From positions 310,001 to 374,000 of the forward strand of contig JAWKUB010000005.1 of assembly GCA_041398745.1 (NCBI GenBank): a stretch of 64,000 nt of DNA, given 5' to 3'. Positions 17,441 to 25,923 of this stretch are shown piece after piece. Numbering within the stretch: the stretch's first letter is position 1; each line of letters opens with the position of its first letter. A program made the position numbers and the translations under genes. Under the pieces are notes generated by a model. The model was not told where the DNA came from, made no database searches, and saw only the letters and a list, made by a program, of their open reading frames with translations. Origin of the DNA: JACKHO01 sp041398745. Lineage in GTDB: Bacteria; Planctomycetota; Planctomycetia; Planctomycetales; Planctomycetaceae.

Positions 17441-17704
17441 TCAGCCTCCCGCAACTGCTGGCAGGAAATGGACTTCGGACTCATCTGGAATTGGTTCATG
17501 CAGCGCACGGCCACAAATCCGGGAGCCGATGGCGACATTGATTCCTGGCCTGAGCATGTCCCCTTCGCATAGCCGCTGCTTCATTCCGGGGAACTGCGCC
17601 TCGAGAGATTCCACGACGTCCCGCACCGTTGTGGCGTCGATTTCGACGCGACGCACCCCACCACTCAAAGTTCGCAGGACGGGAGGAATGAACACCGAAA
17701 CCAT
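17441..17704 (-). CDS. MoaD/ThiS-family sulfur carrier
   Basis: An 87-residue ubiquitin-like protein ending in the diagnostic di-glycine (FLPAVAGG). The C-terminal glycine of such proteins is adenylated and then thiocarboxylated by an E1-like enzyme, to deliver sulfur for molybdopterin, thiamine, cysteine or other pathways. The sequence (RTLSGGVRRVEID, LRPGINVAIG) is closer to MoaD or CysO-like carriers than to ThiS. AGGTG lies 5 bases before the ATG at 17704. No activating enzyme or other cofactor gene is adjacent, so its pathway is open. It precedes ilvN on the same strand with a 180-bp gap. Confidence 0.85.
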   Translation of the reverse strand: MVSVFIPPVLRTLSGGVRRVEIDATTVRDVVESLEAQFPGMKQRLCEGDMLRPGINVAIGSRICGRALHEPIPDESEVHFLPAVAGG

Positions 17705-17865
17705 AGTCACCTCGGAGCGATTGCTACGCCCTCAACTGTAACATGATCGCTGAACGGAGGTTAAGAAGTTCGGGCAAACTTTCCAATTCCGTCCCCAATT
17801 CTCCAACGAAGTCTCGCTTGGCTTACGTATATTAGGGTGAAATCTCCCCTGTCGGAGCGAACGGC

Positions 17866-18477
17866 ATGAAGACACGCACGATAGATTCCGTCAATAACAT
17901 GACCGACGAGGTCGGAACACAACCGAGTGACTCCCGCCTGGTGGAGGATACCCGAAAAGGGGACGAGGCGGCATTCGGTCAACTGGTCAGACGCTACGAA
18001 CGGCGCCTGCTCCGTGTGATCCTTCGCTTCGTCACCGACCTGGACACGGCGGATGATTTGGCGCAGGAAACATTCCTGAGAGTTTTCGAACGGCTGGATC
18101 AATTTGATCCTGCCCGACGATTTGGTCCCTGGCTGTTTCGAATTGGCGTGAATTTGGCGATGGACCACCATCGTCGCAAGAAGCGCCGGATCTGGTCGAT
18201 TTTCTTCACCGATCGCGCCCCCGAGGGGAATTTCGAACCAGCCACGACCGACCCCAGAGCCGACCAGGACCTGCAACAGGAAGTGCGACTCGTCATTGAT
18301 CAAATCCCTGAGAAGTACCGAACCGTTTTGATACTGCGAGACCTGGAAAACTTTTCGACGTCGGAAATCGCTGCCATTTTGGATCGTCAGGAGACGACCA
18401 TTCGCTGGCGGCTGGCAGAGGCTCGAAACCGATTCCAGGCCCTGTGGGCAAAACGTGAAGAAATCGACAACCGCTGA
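17866..18477 (+). CDS. ECF-type RNA polymerase sigma factor
   Basis: A 203-residue sigma-70 factor of the extracytoplasmic-function group. Region 2 (about residues 35-105) includes DDLAQETFLRVFERLDQFD and the promoter-melting FGPWLFRIGVNLAMDHHRR; region 4 (about 145-195) includes IPEKYRTVLILRDLENFSTSEIAAIL, seen here as a complete helix-turn-helix. The start at 17866 or the ATG 11 codons later are both possible. A zinc-finger anti-sigma gene follows 111 bp downstream, forming the typical sigma/anti-sigma pair that answers envelope signals. The TATATT at about 17828 may be its -10 element. Confidence 0.95.
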   Translation: MKTRTIDSVNNMTDEVGTQPSDSRLVEDTRKGDEAAFGQLVRRYERRLLRVILRFVTDLDTADDLAQETFLRVFERLDQFDPARRFGPWLFRIGVNLAMDHHRRKKRRIWSIFFTDRAPEGNFEPATTDPRADQDLQQEVRLVIDQIPEKYRTVLILRDLENFSTSEIAAILDRQETTIRWRLAEARNRFQALWAKREEIDNR

Positions 18478-18588
18478 CCCGCAACATGGTTCCTGGAACT
18501 GTGCAAAGGTTGGCACGGTGAATTGGCAACCAGAGTCTCCACCAACGAAATCCCTCCAAAACTTCCTTCAAACCAAATAGTGACTGCC

Positions 18589-19074
18589 ATGAACTGTCGT
18601 GAGGCCCATAACGAGATTGCTTTGCTCGTCGGTGACGACCTTGACGACGTGACCACGCGCAAAACCCTGAAAAAGCACGTCGCGCAGTGTCCGAGTTGTC
18701 ATGCTCACTACCGCAGCGTGCGACAGGCCGTCGCTGTGCTGTCAAACTCCGATCGAACGGAAACGTTCGAGTCACGCGACAGCTTGTGGCCGAATATTCA
18801 GAAGCAACTCAAGGAACGTCGGCCTCGTACCAAGGGGCCTGGTTTTCGGAAATGGTGGCCACTGGGAGCGTTTATGGCAGCTTGTGTTCTGGTGGTGTTC
18901 CTGATTCAGCCGCCGCTTGACACAACGGTCAGCACCGAACCGGTTGGTCGCGGAATGTTCCCTGACATTACGCCGCACGCTCAGCCAGAGCATTCTCCTG
19001 TAACGCCAGACGCCGAGGACTCGAAGACGAAGACGGAAAAGAAACGCACGGGCGACACAGATAACAGTAATTGA
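18589..19074 (+). CDS. Zinc-finger anti-sigma factor, membrane-anchored
   Basis: The 161-residue protein begins with an anti-sigma zinc-finger domain (residues 1-45; HVAQCPSCH supplies the HX3CX2C pattern), which sequesters the ECF sigma factor. A single membrane helix follows (about residues 88-108, LGAFMAACVLVVFLIQPP), and the C-terminal tail is polar with Lys/Thr repeats. The ATG at 18589 begins at MNCREAHNEIALL; the frame is open 22 codons upstream without better support. It is paired with the sigma factor gene just upstream, and release probably depends on signal-triggered proteolysis of the membrane form. Confidence 0.9.
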   Translation: MNCREAHNEIALLVGDDLDDVTTRKTLKKHVAQCPSCHAHYRSVRQAVAVLSNSDRTETFESRDSLWPNIQKQLKERRPRTKGPGFRKWWPLGAFMAACVLVVFLIQPPLDTTVSTEPVGRGMFPDITPHAQPEHSPVTPDAEDSKTKTEKKRTGDTDNSN

Positions 19075-19156
19075 CGACATCCAGCGCCAAACGTATTCTC
19101 AAGTGAGCGTTATCCGAAGGAAAACACATCCGCCCACTCAAGCATGTGAGAATCGT

Positions 19157-19540
19157 ATGACTAATGGCAACTGGGCATGCTTCAATTGTCGTCTTACGGT
19201 TCGACGTCCAACATGGCGACAAGTCGCGTACTTTCGCCCGTGGGTCATTGGCAGCAAGGGGGACGGGCAGGTGAAATGTCCGGAATGCAAAGAGGCCTGC
19301 CATTTCTTGGGGCCGAAAATCGCAGTGCCGCCGAAACGTGACAAGGCCGGATGGGAGAAGCTGCGGTCACTGGTTGTTGAAGCGAAACTTTACTGGCATG
19401 ACCGCATACGTCGACAGAATGCTGAACGGAAACATCAACTTGAAAGACAGATTCAGGAACTGATGCACCGTCCCGAGAACGACGGGCGTAAACGTTTCAT
19501 GGAAAGTCTTCGGAAGGAACTCGAAGAACTGACTCAGTGA
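19157..19540 (+). CDS. Small zinc-ribbon protein
   Basis: A 127-residue basic protein with two CX2C pairs in its first half (CFNC near residue 8 and CPEC near residue 42), consistent with one four-cysteine zinc ribbon. The C-terminal half (from about residue 75) is a long charged helix rich in Arg, Glu and Lys (RRQNAERKHQLERQIQELM), probably coiled coil. It has no membrane segment. It lies 82 bp past the anti-sigma gene on the same strand and could be co-transcribed, though nothing ties it to the sigma system functionally. The ATG at 19157 is preferred over one 18 codons upstream because the ribbon follows at once. Confidence 0.75.
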   Translation: MTNGNWACFNCRLTVRRPTWRQVAYFRPWVIGSKGDGQVKCPECKEACHFLGPKIAVPPKRDKAGWEKLRSLVVEAKLYWHDRIRRQNAERKHQLERQIQELMHRPENDGRKRFMESLRKELEELTQ

Positions 19541-19602
19541 CGATTGTGGCACGAATTTCGGCATGGCGTCGCGTTATTGCCGAAAACGCGAAGTCACATG
19601 CG

Positions 19603-22473
19603 CTAATCAACAAATCGAAACTCTGAGGACGCCAGCATCGCCTGGGCCAATTGAGCCCAGCCGTCCATTTGGTTTGAGTTCGCTTCGCTGATGAACACTC
19701 GGGCTCGCTCTGTCTCCTCTGTAGTCGCGGGTCGGCCGAGAATCTGCAGGTAGAGTTGGTCGACCTGTTCACCCGGGGCAACCCCTTCGCCTGATGGTAG
19801 TGCCTCGGCAATGCGTTGTGCCTGCTGCCGAACGAATTCACTGTTGAGCATCCAAAGTGCCTGAGCGGGGACCGTTGTTTCCGACCTTTGTCCGGTGCAG
19901 ACTTCGGGGTCGGCGAAGTTGAAAATGGTGAGGTAATCCGGCAGGTCGTTACGGATGATGGGCTGATAAATTGTGCGGCGCTGACCGGTGTCTCCTTTCA
20001 GTTCTCCCTTCTTCTCCCCCTGATTATTCGCGACCGCTGTTTCTCCCAGGCCGCTGACAGCTGATCCTCCCGGAGTCAAATCGAGTGATCCCGAGATTTG
20101 CAGCATGGCGTCGCGGATTGATTCCGCTCCCAGTCGACGTCGGGAATGTCGCCACAGCAGTCGATTGTCAGGATCGAATTCGGCAGCTTCGGCGTTGAAC
20201 TCCGTCGAGAGTTGATAGGTTCGCGACAGGACAATGCTTCGAATGAGCTTCTTGGTTGACCAGTTGTCAGCCATGAACTGCACGGCCAGATGATCGAGCA
20301 ACTCGGGATGCGAAGGCCGCTCCCCGAGGGTGCCAAAGTTATCAACACTGCCAACAAGACCATTGCCGAACAAATGAGCCCAAACGCGGTTCACCGTCAC
20401 GCGTGCGGTTAACGGATTGGATTCGGACGCCAGATAGTTTGCCAATTCCACGCGACCACTCGTCTCGACACTGACAGAGACGGGTTCGGTGGGGGGGGCA
20501 ATCGTCAGGAATCCGCGTGGCACTGCCTTACCACGATTGTGCGGTTCACCACGAATGCAGATTTCGCAATCACCCACGTCTTCGCGGTCGCTGGCCGCCA
20601 TCGCCATGGGGGCTGGGGGCGGTGCCGACTTCTTCAGTTCCGCCAAATCTTTTTCGAGTGCTGCCAATTGTTCTCGCTTCTCCTTCACGTCTTCAATGAG
20701 TTTCGGGTCCTGCTGCTCTTTGAAAACGAGTTCCGGGGACTCAACGAGTTGTTCAACCGGGACGAATTGCACGGCATCCAGAATGACAAAGTTACTCGTG
20801 CCGGTCGTTTCGATTTCCACACGGCCTTCCATACCCGCGTCAAACGGGAACCGTCCCAGCACTTTGAATACGCCACCGAGAGTTGGCTTCTCTTCCTGAT
20901 TCAACTTGAGTTCGGCAGTACCGTCACGATGCACAATTCGAACTGGAACTTCCTTTTCCCGACCGCCGCCCGGGCTGTAGGAAATACGCACTTCGTACTC
21001 ACCCGCAGTTTCGATTTGTGGACGATAAGTTGCTCGCTTCTCCCCCTTTGATTCGCGGTTGTCGTGAATGTAGCCAGCCCCTACGAACGGGAAGGTGAGT
21101 GATGAAGATTTCCATTCCCCAACCAGTTCCGCATTGTCGTTGTCGAGGACAATTCCGACGAGGGAATCGACAGTGACGTCCCCCTTCTCCTTGGATTTCG
21201 TACCAAGGAGCTTCTTCAGCTCGGCAATTTGCTTTTCGGTTTCGGCGACAGCTGTTTTGTGGTCCTCAAGGGCTTTTGCGTGTTCTGGCTCAATGGGGAG
21301 TGGTCGTTCAATCCAGCCGGAGACGTTGACGTTGTTCATTCGAATCCCTTCGACGGTCACGGTGCTTCGCAGGATTCCGGCGAGTGCGTAGTAGTCGTGG
21401 GTCGGAATGGGATCGAACTTGTGGTCATGGCAACGGGCACAGCCTAACGTCAGCCCCATGAACGTTTTCCCAATGCTGTCGAGTTGTTCGTCGACCACGT
21501 CCATGTGCAGTTTTTCTTTATCGCGTTCGCTCAGCATTTTGGGGCCGACGACGAGATAACCACTCGCAATGAGTTGTTCGGCCCGCTGGGCGTCGTCGGT
21601 CGCGGGCAACAAGTCTCCCGCGATTTGCTCACGAACGAATTCATTGAACGGTTTGTCATTATTGAACGCGTTGATGACATAGTCACGATACCGCCAAGCG
21701 TTGGGGTATGTGAGGTTAATGTCTCCGCCGTTCGAGTCGGCGTACCGGGCCACGTCCAACCAGTGCCGTCCCCAGTGCTCGCCAAACTGGGGCGAGGCCA
21801 GCAAGCGGTCAACCAAATGCTCCACTGCGAGCGGGCTTTCATCATCGACAAACTCCTGAGTTTGCTCGGGCGACGGAGGGAGTCCCGTCAAATCGAAACT
21901 CAGCCGGCGAATGAGTGCCCGTCGCGAGGCATCAGAGGCGGGAGCGAGACCGGCTTTCTCCAGTTCATGGAGTACATAGTGGTCGATGTCATTCAGCGGC
22001 CAGTCCCTGTTCTGAACTTCGGGTGTCGCTCCGGCCTGTGGAGGCTGAAACGCCCAGAACTCTCGGGCTTCATCGAAGTCGATGCCCGAAGCGACAGTCG
22101 GAACGACGCCACCCTCTCGGGGATCGGGGGCGCCCAATTCGATCCACTTACGGAAGTCATCGACAATATGTTGCGGGAGCTTTTTGTCGGGAGGCATTTC
22201 GAATGTTTCGTGAGTCAACGCCCCGAGAAGCGTCCCCTCATCTGCATTCTCCGGAACGACCGCAGGTCCGGACTCGCCTCCCTTTCGAATGCCTGCCCGT
22301 GTGTCGAGATAAAGACCACCTTTCGCCTTGCCCGCGGCGGCGCTATGACACTCGTAACAATGCGTGGCGAGGACGGGTCGGATTTTCTTTTCGAAGAAGT
22401 CATCGCCCACCTCGGCCTGCAAGGCGACGGACATCGAGAGAAAGAGAATTACGGCAGCAGTTAAGCGGTTCAT
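19603..22473 (-). CDS. PSD1-DUF1549-DUF1553 secreted protein with golvesin-like domain
   Basis: A 956-residue secreted protein. A signal peptide (MNRLTAAVILFLSMSVALQAE) leads into a planctomycete cytochrome c (PSD1) domain with haem motif CYECH (about residue 37). DUF1549 follows (about 140-350) and ends in a second haem-type motif, CARCHDHKFDPI. A golvesin/CBM-like beta domain (about 455-590, AGEYEVRISYSPGGG, FVILDAVQFVPV) and a coiled segment come next, then DUF1553 (about 680-930). Two CXXCH sites suggest a periplasmic haem protein. This architecture is planctomycete-specific and of unknown function. The ATG at 22473 fits the signal peptide. Confidence 0.93.
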   Translation of the reverse strand: MNRLTAAVILFLSMSVALQAEVGDDFFEKKIRPVLATHCYECHSAAAGKAKGGLYLDTRAGIRKGGESGPAVVPENADEGTLLGALTHETFEMPPDKKLPQHIVDDFRKWIELGAPDPREGGVVPTVASGIDFDEAREFWAFQPPQAGATPEVQNRDWPLNDIDHYVLHELEKAGLAPASDASRRALIRRLSFDLTGLPPSPEQTQEFVDDESPLAVEHLVDRLLASPQFGEHWGRHWLDVARYADSNGGDINLTYPNAWRYRDYVINAFNNDKPFNEFVREQIAGDLLPATDDAQRAEQLIASGYLVVGPKMLSERDKEKLHMDVVDEQLDSIGKTFMGLTLGCARCHDHKFDPIPTHDYYALAGILRSTVTVEGIRMNNVNVSGWIERPLPIEPEHAKALEDHKTAVAETEKQIAELKKLLGTKSKEKGDVTVDSLVGIVLDNDNAELVGEWKSSSLTFPFVGAGYIHDNRESKGEKRATYRPQIETAGEYEVRISYSPGGGREKEVPVRIVHRDGTAELKLNQEEKPTLGGVFKVLGRFPFDAGMEGRVEIETTGTSNFVILDAVQFVPVEQLVESPELVFKEQQDPKLIEDVKEKREQLAALEKDLAELKKSAPPPAPMAMAASDREDVGDCEICIRGEPHNRGKAVPRGFLTIAPPTEPVSVSVETSGRVELANYLASESNPLTARVTVNRVWAHLFGNGLVGSVDNFGTLGERPSHPELLDHLAVQFMADNWSTKKLIRSIVLSRTYQLSTEFNAEAAEFDPDNRLLWRHSRRRLGAESIRDAMLQISGSLDLTPGGSAVSGLGETAVANNQGEKKGELKGDTGQRRTIYQPIIRNDLPDYLTIFNFADPEVCTGQRSETTVPAQALWMLNSEFVRQQAQRIAEALPSGEGVAPGEQVDQLYLQILGRPATTEETERARVFISEANSNQMDGWAQLAQAMLASSEFRFVD

Positions 22474-22803
22474 GGGACCGTTGTTTCGTCTGATCATCAT
22501 GGAAGATATCGGCCCGAGTTTATCTGAATTTCCCGTCGAGTTGGATTCCAGAAGCGATTTCACTCCCGCATTTTTCTTCACCCGGTCCGACTGAAGGAAT
22601 CAATCCCTTTTGCGGCATTGGGTTACAACGATTTTTCCGACATCTTCTCCAGCCGCTGACGATCTGAAAGTTCGTGCAGGTACTCTGGTGCCGTCGATTG
22701 AACTCAGCGGGCGGAAAGACGACACTATACGCTTCGCATTCTCGTTCGAATGCCTGCCCGGATTCCCGCGAATCCACCGTCTCTACCTTCCCGCCCCACG
22801 CGC
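22474..22803. other. Divergent intergenic region, 330 bp
   Basis: This gap lies between the PSD1 protein gene (minus) and the UxaC-like gene (plus) and must carry both promoters. I see no hairpin or convincing -35/-10 pair, and the short open frames here have no ribosome-binding sites. Confidence 0.4.
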
Positions 22804-24084
22804 ATGAGTCAGCAACTCCAGGAATCTCTCTTTCAGGAACTGGAACAACTCGTCCTGATTGACCCCCATACGCATATTAATCCCCACTCAGCCGCCTCAA
22901 CCACTCTCGCGGATGTCATGGGATACCACTACTACACGGAACTGGCTCACTCCGCCGGACTGCCTAAAGAACGCATCGAGGGACCGGGAGTTTCACCCAA
23001 GGAGAAGGTGGGGCAGGTCGTTACGAAACTCGCTGACCTGGACAACACCATTCAGGTGAGCTGGCTGCTTGAGATTTGCAAGGAGTTCTTTGACTTCGAG
23101 AGTGATCATATCACTCCAGATAACTGGGAAGCACTCTACGATCGCGCCGAACAGAAAATGGCGCAGCCGGACTGGGAACAACAGGTCCTGAAACAGAGCA
23201 AGCTCGAAAAGGTGTTTCTCACCAACGACTTCGATGATCCTCTCACCGGCTTCGACACCAACCTTTACATTCCGTGTCTGCGGACAGATGACCTCGTGTT
23301 CAAGTTTGCCGAGAAATCTGTTCGCGAACGTCTCGCTGCAGCGACAAACGTTGATGTCACAAACATCGACAGTTTGAAGGATGCAATTGGCGCTTTGTTC
23401 CAGCACTTCAAGACGAATGGCGTCCGAGCCTGTGCGATTTCATTGCCACCGACATTCTCGCCCGCGGAAGTCTCCGGGGAAGATGTGGAAAAGGCGGTGC
23501 GGCGTGCGTGCAAGGGGAAATCACTCGACGATGAGCAACAGCGGTTGCTTTCGCAGCATATCTTCTGGCAAATCGCCGAGTACTGTGCCGAGTTTGAACT
23601 GCCCTTCGATTTGATGATTGGTGTGAATCGCCAGGTTTATCCGACCGGTGTTTATCAGGGCCAGGACCTGTTCGACATGCGGGTTTCGCTTTTCCAGTAT
23701 CGGGAGTTGTTCAACGCATTCCCTACTGTGACGTTTCCCGTCTCGGTGTTGGGGCAAACGAGCAATCAGGAGCTGGTCAGCTACGCCTGGATTTTCCCGA
23801 ACGTCGTGACGAACGGTCACTGGTGGTATTCGAACATTCCGGCATACATCGAGGCCGACACCCGCAGCCGCCTGGAAGCGGCACCGCGGTCGAAGCAAAT
23901 TGGATATTACAGCGACATGTACAAACTTGAGTTTGCGTTACCAAAGTTTCGCATGTACCGTCGAGTTCTGGCGCGAGTACTGGCGAATGAATTTGTCGTC
24001 GCGAGGGGCTGGTCGGAAACTCGGGCGCTCGATTTAGGACGACAAGTTCTGCGTGGAAACGTGGAACGAGTTTTCAATGTTTAA
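22804..24084 (+). CDS. UxaC-like uronate isomerase / amidohydrolase
   Basis: This 426-residue protein resembles glucuronate isomerase (UxaC) of the amidohydrolase superfamily. The metal-binding HXH motif is in IDPHTHINPHSA (about residue 20), and the C-terminal WWYSNIPAYIEADTR, SDMYK and the closing helix match family patterns. Classical UxaC is about 465 residues and converts glucuronate or galacturonate to keto forms; this protein is shorter. In planctomycetes similar proteins are called glucuronate isomerase without experimental proof. The ATG at 22804 is the start directly before the conserved region; the 18 codons upstream are proline-rich and look non-coding. No uronate pathway gene is nearby. 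Confidence 0.8.
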   Translation: MSQQLQESLFQELEQLVLIDPHTHINPHSAASTTLADVMGYHYYTELAHSAGLPKERIEGPGVSPKEKVGQVVTKLADLDNTIQVSWLLEICKEFFDFESDHITPDNWEALYDRAEQKMAQPDWEQQVLKQSKLEKVFLTNDFDDPLTGFDTNLYIPCLRTDDLVFKFAEKSVRERLAAATNVDVTNIDSLKDAIGALFQHFKTNGVRACAISLPPTFSPAEVSGEDVEKAVRRACKGKSLDDEQQRLLSQHIFWQIAEYCAEFELPFDLMIGVNRQVYPTGVYQGQDLFDMRVSLFQYRELFNAFPTVTFPVSVLGQTSNQELVSYAWIFPNVVTNGHWWYSNIPAYIEADTRSRLEAAPRSKQIGYYSDMYKLEFALPKFRMYRRVLARVLANEFVVARGWSETRALDLGRQVLRGNVERVFNV

Positions 24085-24159
24085 TGGAATTTCAAAGCGG
24101 CCAACTCGGGCGAATTTCCGACGAGTTGAACTGCGGGTTGTGGAAAGGGGGTAAGCAAA

Positions 24160-25833
24160 GTGTCCCAGTTAGTTCTCCTGCAAGACGGGCAGGCCACTCC
24201 CTATCCGCTTGGTGCCGAAGAAGCCACCATTGGACGTCTGTCCGATTGCACCATTCAGCTGCCCTCGAACATGGTTTCGCGGAAACACGCGAAGGTCTAT
24301 CAAAAGGGCCCAGACTTCTTCCTCGAAGATTTGGGCAGCGGGAATGGAACATTTGTCAATGGCACGAAAATAGACGGTGCTTATCGATTGCAGCACAACG
24401 ACCGGATCAAATTCGGTCCCGTGCTTGTTCGGTTTGAGTCCGATGCAGTCGGTTCCACCGCCTCCAATCTCAAGACGTTTGTAACCGACGCTGCAACGGC
24501 ACCACAGTTTGAAATCTCTGATGACAAAGATGATCCCTCAACCATTATGGGGGCCATCGACACCAGCGGGTTCAACGTCCTGGAATCGCGTCCGCAGGAA
24601 AAGCTCAAAGCGATTCTGGAAATCAGCCGGGCACTGGCGGGAACGCTCGAAGTCGAGAAGCTCCTTCCAAAAATTCTCGACACGCTATTCATCGTCTTCC
24701 CAGGAGCCGACCGCGGTTGCATTCTGCTGAAGAACGACAAAGGAGACATGGTGCCGCAGGCGATGAAACATCGCCGCTCGGATACCGATGAATCAGTCAA
24801 AATCAGCCGGACCATTCTCAATGCTGTGCTGGAACAGAAACAGGCTATTTTGTCTGCCGACGCCGCGAGCGATTCCCGATTCGATGCCAGCGAATCGATT
24901 TCCGCTCTGACCATTCGGTCCATGATGTGTGCCCCTATGCTGAATCTGCAGGGGGAACCGGTGGGGGCCATTAATATTGATACACAGAATCCAGTAATGC
25001 AGTTCCGGAGTGATGATCTGGAAATCATGCTGGCCATTGCGGGGCAGGCTGCCCTGGCCTATGAGGGCGCGAAACTGTTGCAGTCTTTTGTTGAAAAGCA
25101 GAAGCAGGACAGTGAAATGAATATTGCGGCAAACGTGCAACAGGCCCTGTTGCCCGAGAGTATGCCGGAATGCGTGGGCTATGAGTTTTTCGCCAGTTAC
25201 GAAGCGGCTCAGGCGGTGGGAGGCGACTACTACGATGTCATTCCCCTGACCGACGGTCGCGTGTGTCTGGCGTTTGGCGACGTGGCGGGCAAAGGGGTTC
25301 CGGCATCACTCGTGATGTCGCGAATGTCCAGTGCAGTGCGCACGCTGGTTGAGCATGTTGCTGACCCCGTGGAATTGGTTGGTAAAATCAACGACCACAT
25401 GTGCGCCAAAGCAGTCGAAGGGCGCTTCGTCACCTTCGTGCTGACAATTCTCGATACGGTCAAACACCGCATGCAGGTGGTCAACGCGGGGCACATGTCC
25501 CCCATGATCCGCAAGCCCGATGGCAGTATTGAAGAACTTGACGAAGAGACGATTGGCGTACCAATTGGTGTGATGGAAGGATTTCCTTTTGAAGTCGTCG
25601 AAAGGGAAATCCATCCCGGCGAAACCATTGTCATTTACACCGACGGGGTCAGCGAAGCAATGAATCCGCAAAGTGACCTCTACGGAATGGATCGCCTCAG
25701 AGAAATCGTGAGTAACGGATCTCCCAACCCGGAAGAACTGGGAGTCGCCATCCGTGAAGACGTCCGCCGCCACGCCAGCGGACGACCACAAAACGACGAC
25801 ATTACCTTAATGGTCTTTGGTCGACTGTCTTAA
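24160..25833 (+). CDS. FHA-GAF-PP2C (SpoIIE-type) serine phosphatase
   Basis: A 557-residue cytoplasmic signalling protein. Residues 1-95 are an FHA domain (IGRLSDCTI, SRKHAKV, GSGNGTFVNG) that binds phosphothreonine peptides. A GAF domain covers about 150-315 (LFIVFPGADRGCIL, MMCAPML). Residues about 335-557 are a SpoIIE/RsbU-type PP2C phosphatase with metal-binding aspartates in VGGDYYDV, FGDVAGKG and IVIYTDGVSEA. Such enzymes dephosphorylate anti-sigma-factor antagonists or other proteins. The start is GTG at 24160 behind GGAAAGGGGG. The next gene, 90 bp downstream, encodes a charge-patterned disordered protein, and the terminator follows that second gene, so the two are probably co-transcribed. 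Confidence 0.92.
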   Translation: MSQLVLLQDGQATPYPLGAEEATIGRLSDCTIQLPSNMVSRKHAKVYQKGPDFFLEDLGSGNGTFVNGTKIDGAYRLQHNDRIKFGPVLVRFESDAVGSTASNLKTFVTDAATAPQFEISDDKDDPSTIMGAIDTSGFNVLESRPQEKLKAILEISRALAGTLEVEKLLPKILDTLFIVFPGADRGCILLKNDKGDMVPQAMKHRRSDTDESVKISRTILNAVLEQKQAILSADAASDSRFDASESISALTIRSMMCAPMLNLQGEPVGAINIDTQNPVMQFRSDDLEIMLAIAGQAALAYEGAKLLQSFVEKQKQDSEMNIAANVQQALLPESMPECVGYEFFASYEAAQAVGGDYYDVIPLTDGRVCLAFGDVAGKGVPASLVMSRMSSAVRTLVEHVADPVELVGKINDHMCAKAVEGRFVTFVLTILDTVKHRMQVVNAGHMSPMIRKPDGSIEELDEETIGVPIGVMEGFPFEVVEREIHPGETIVIYTDGVSEAMNPQSDLYGMDRLREIVSNGSPNPEELGVAIREDVRRHASGRPQNDDITLMVFGRLS

Positions 25834-25923
25834 ACGAACAGATATATTTTCCGCCCACAACAGAAGTCACGCGGAAACATCGGCCCGGGCCTTTTACCAG
25901 AAAAAGAACATTTACGAACACAA

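Noticed and set aside
21484..22464. 326-codon open frame opposite the PSD1/DUF1549 gene
   Set aside because: It is wholly antisense to conserved domains, and no ribosome-binding site or family pattern is visible.
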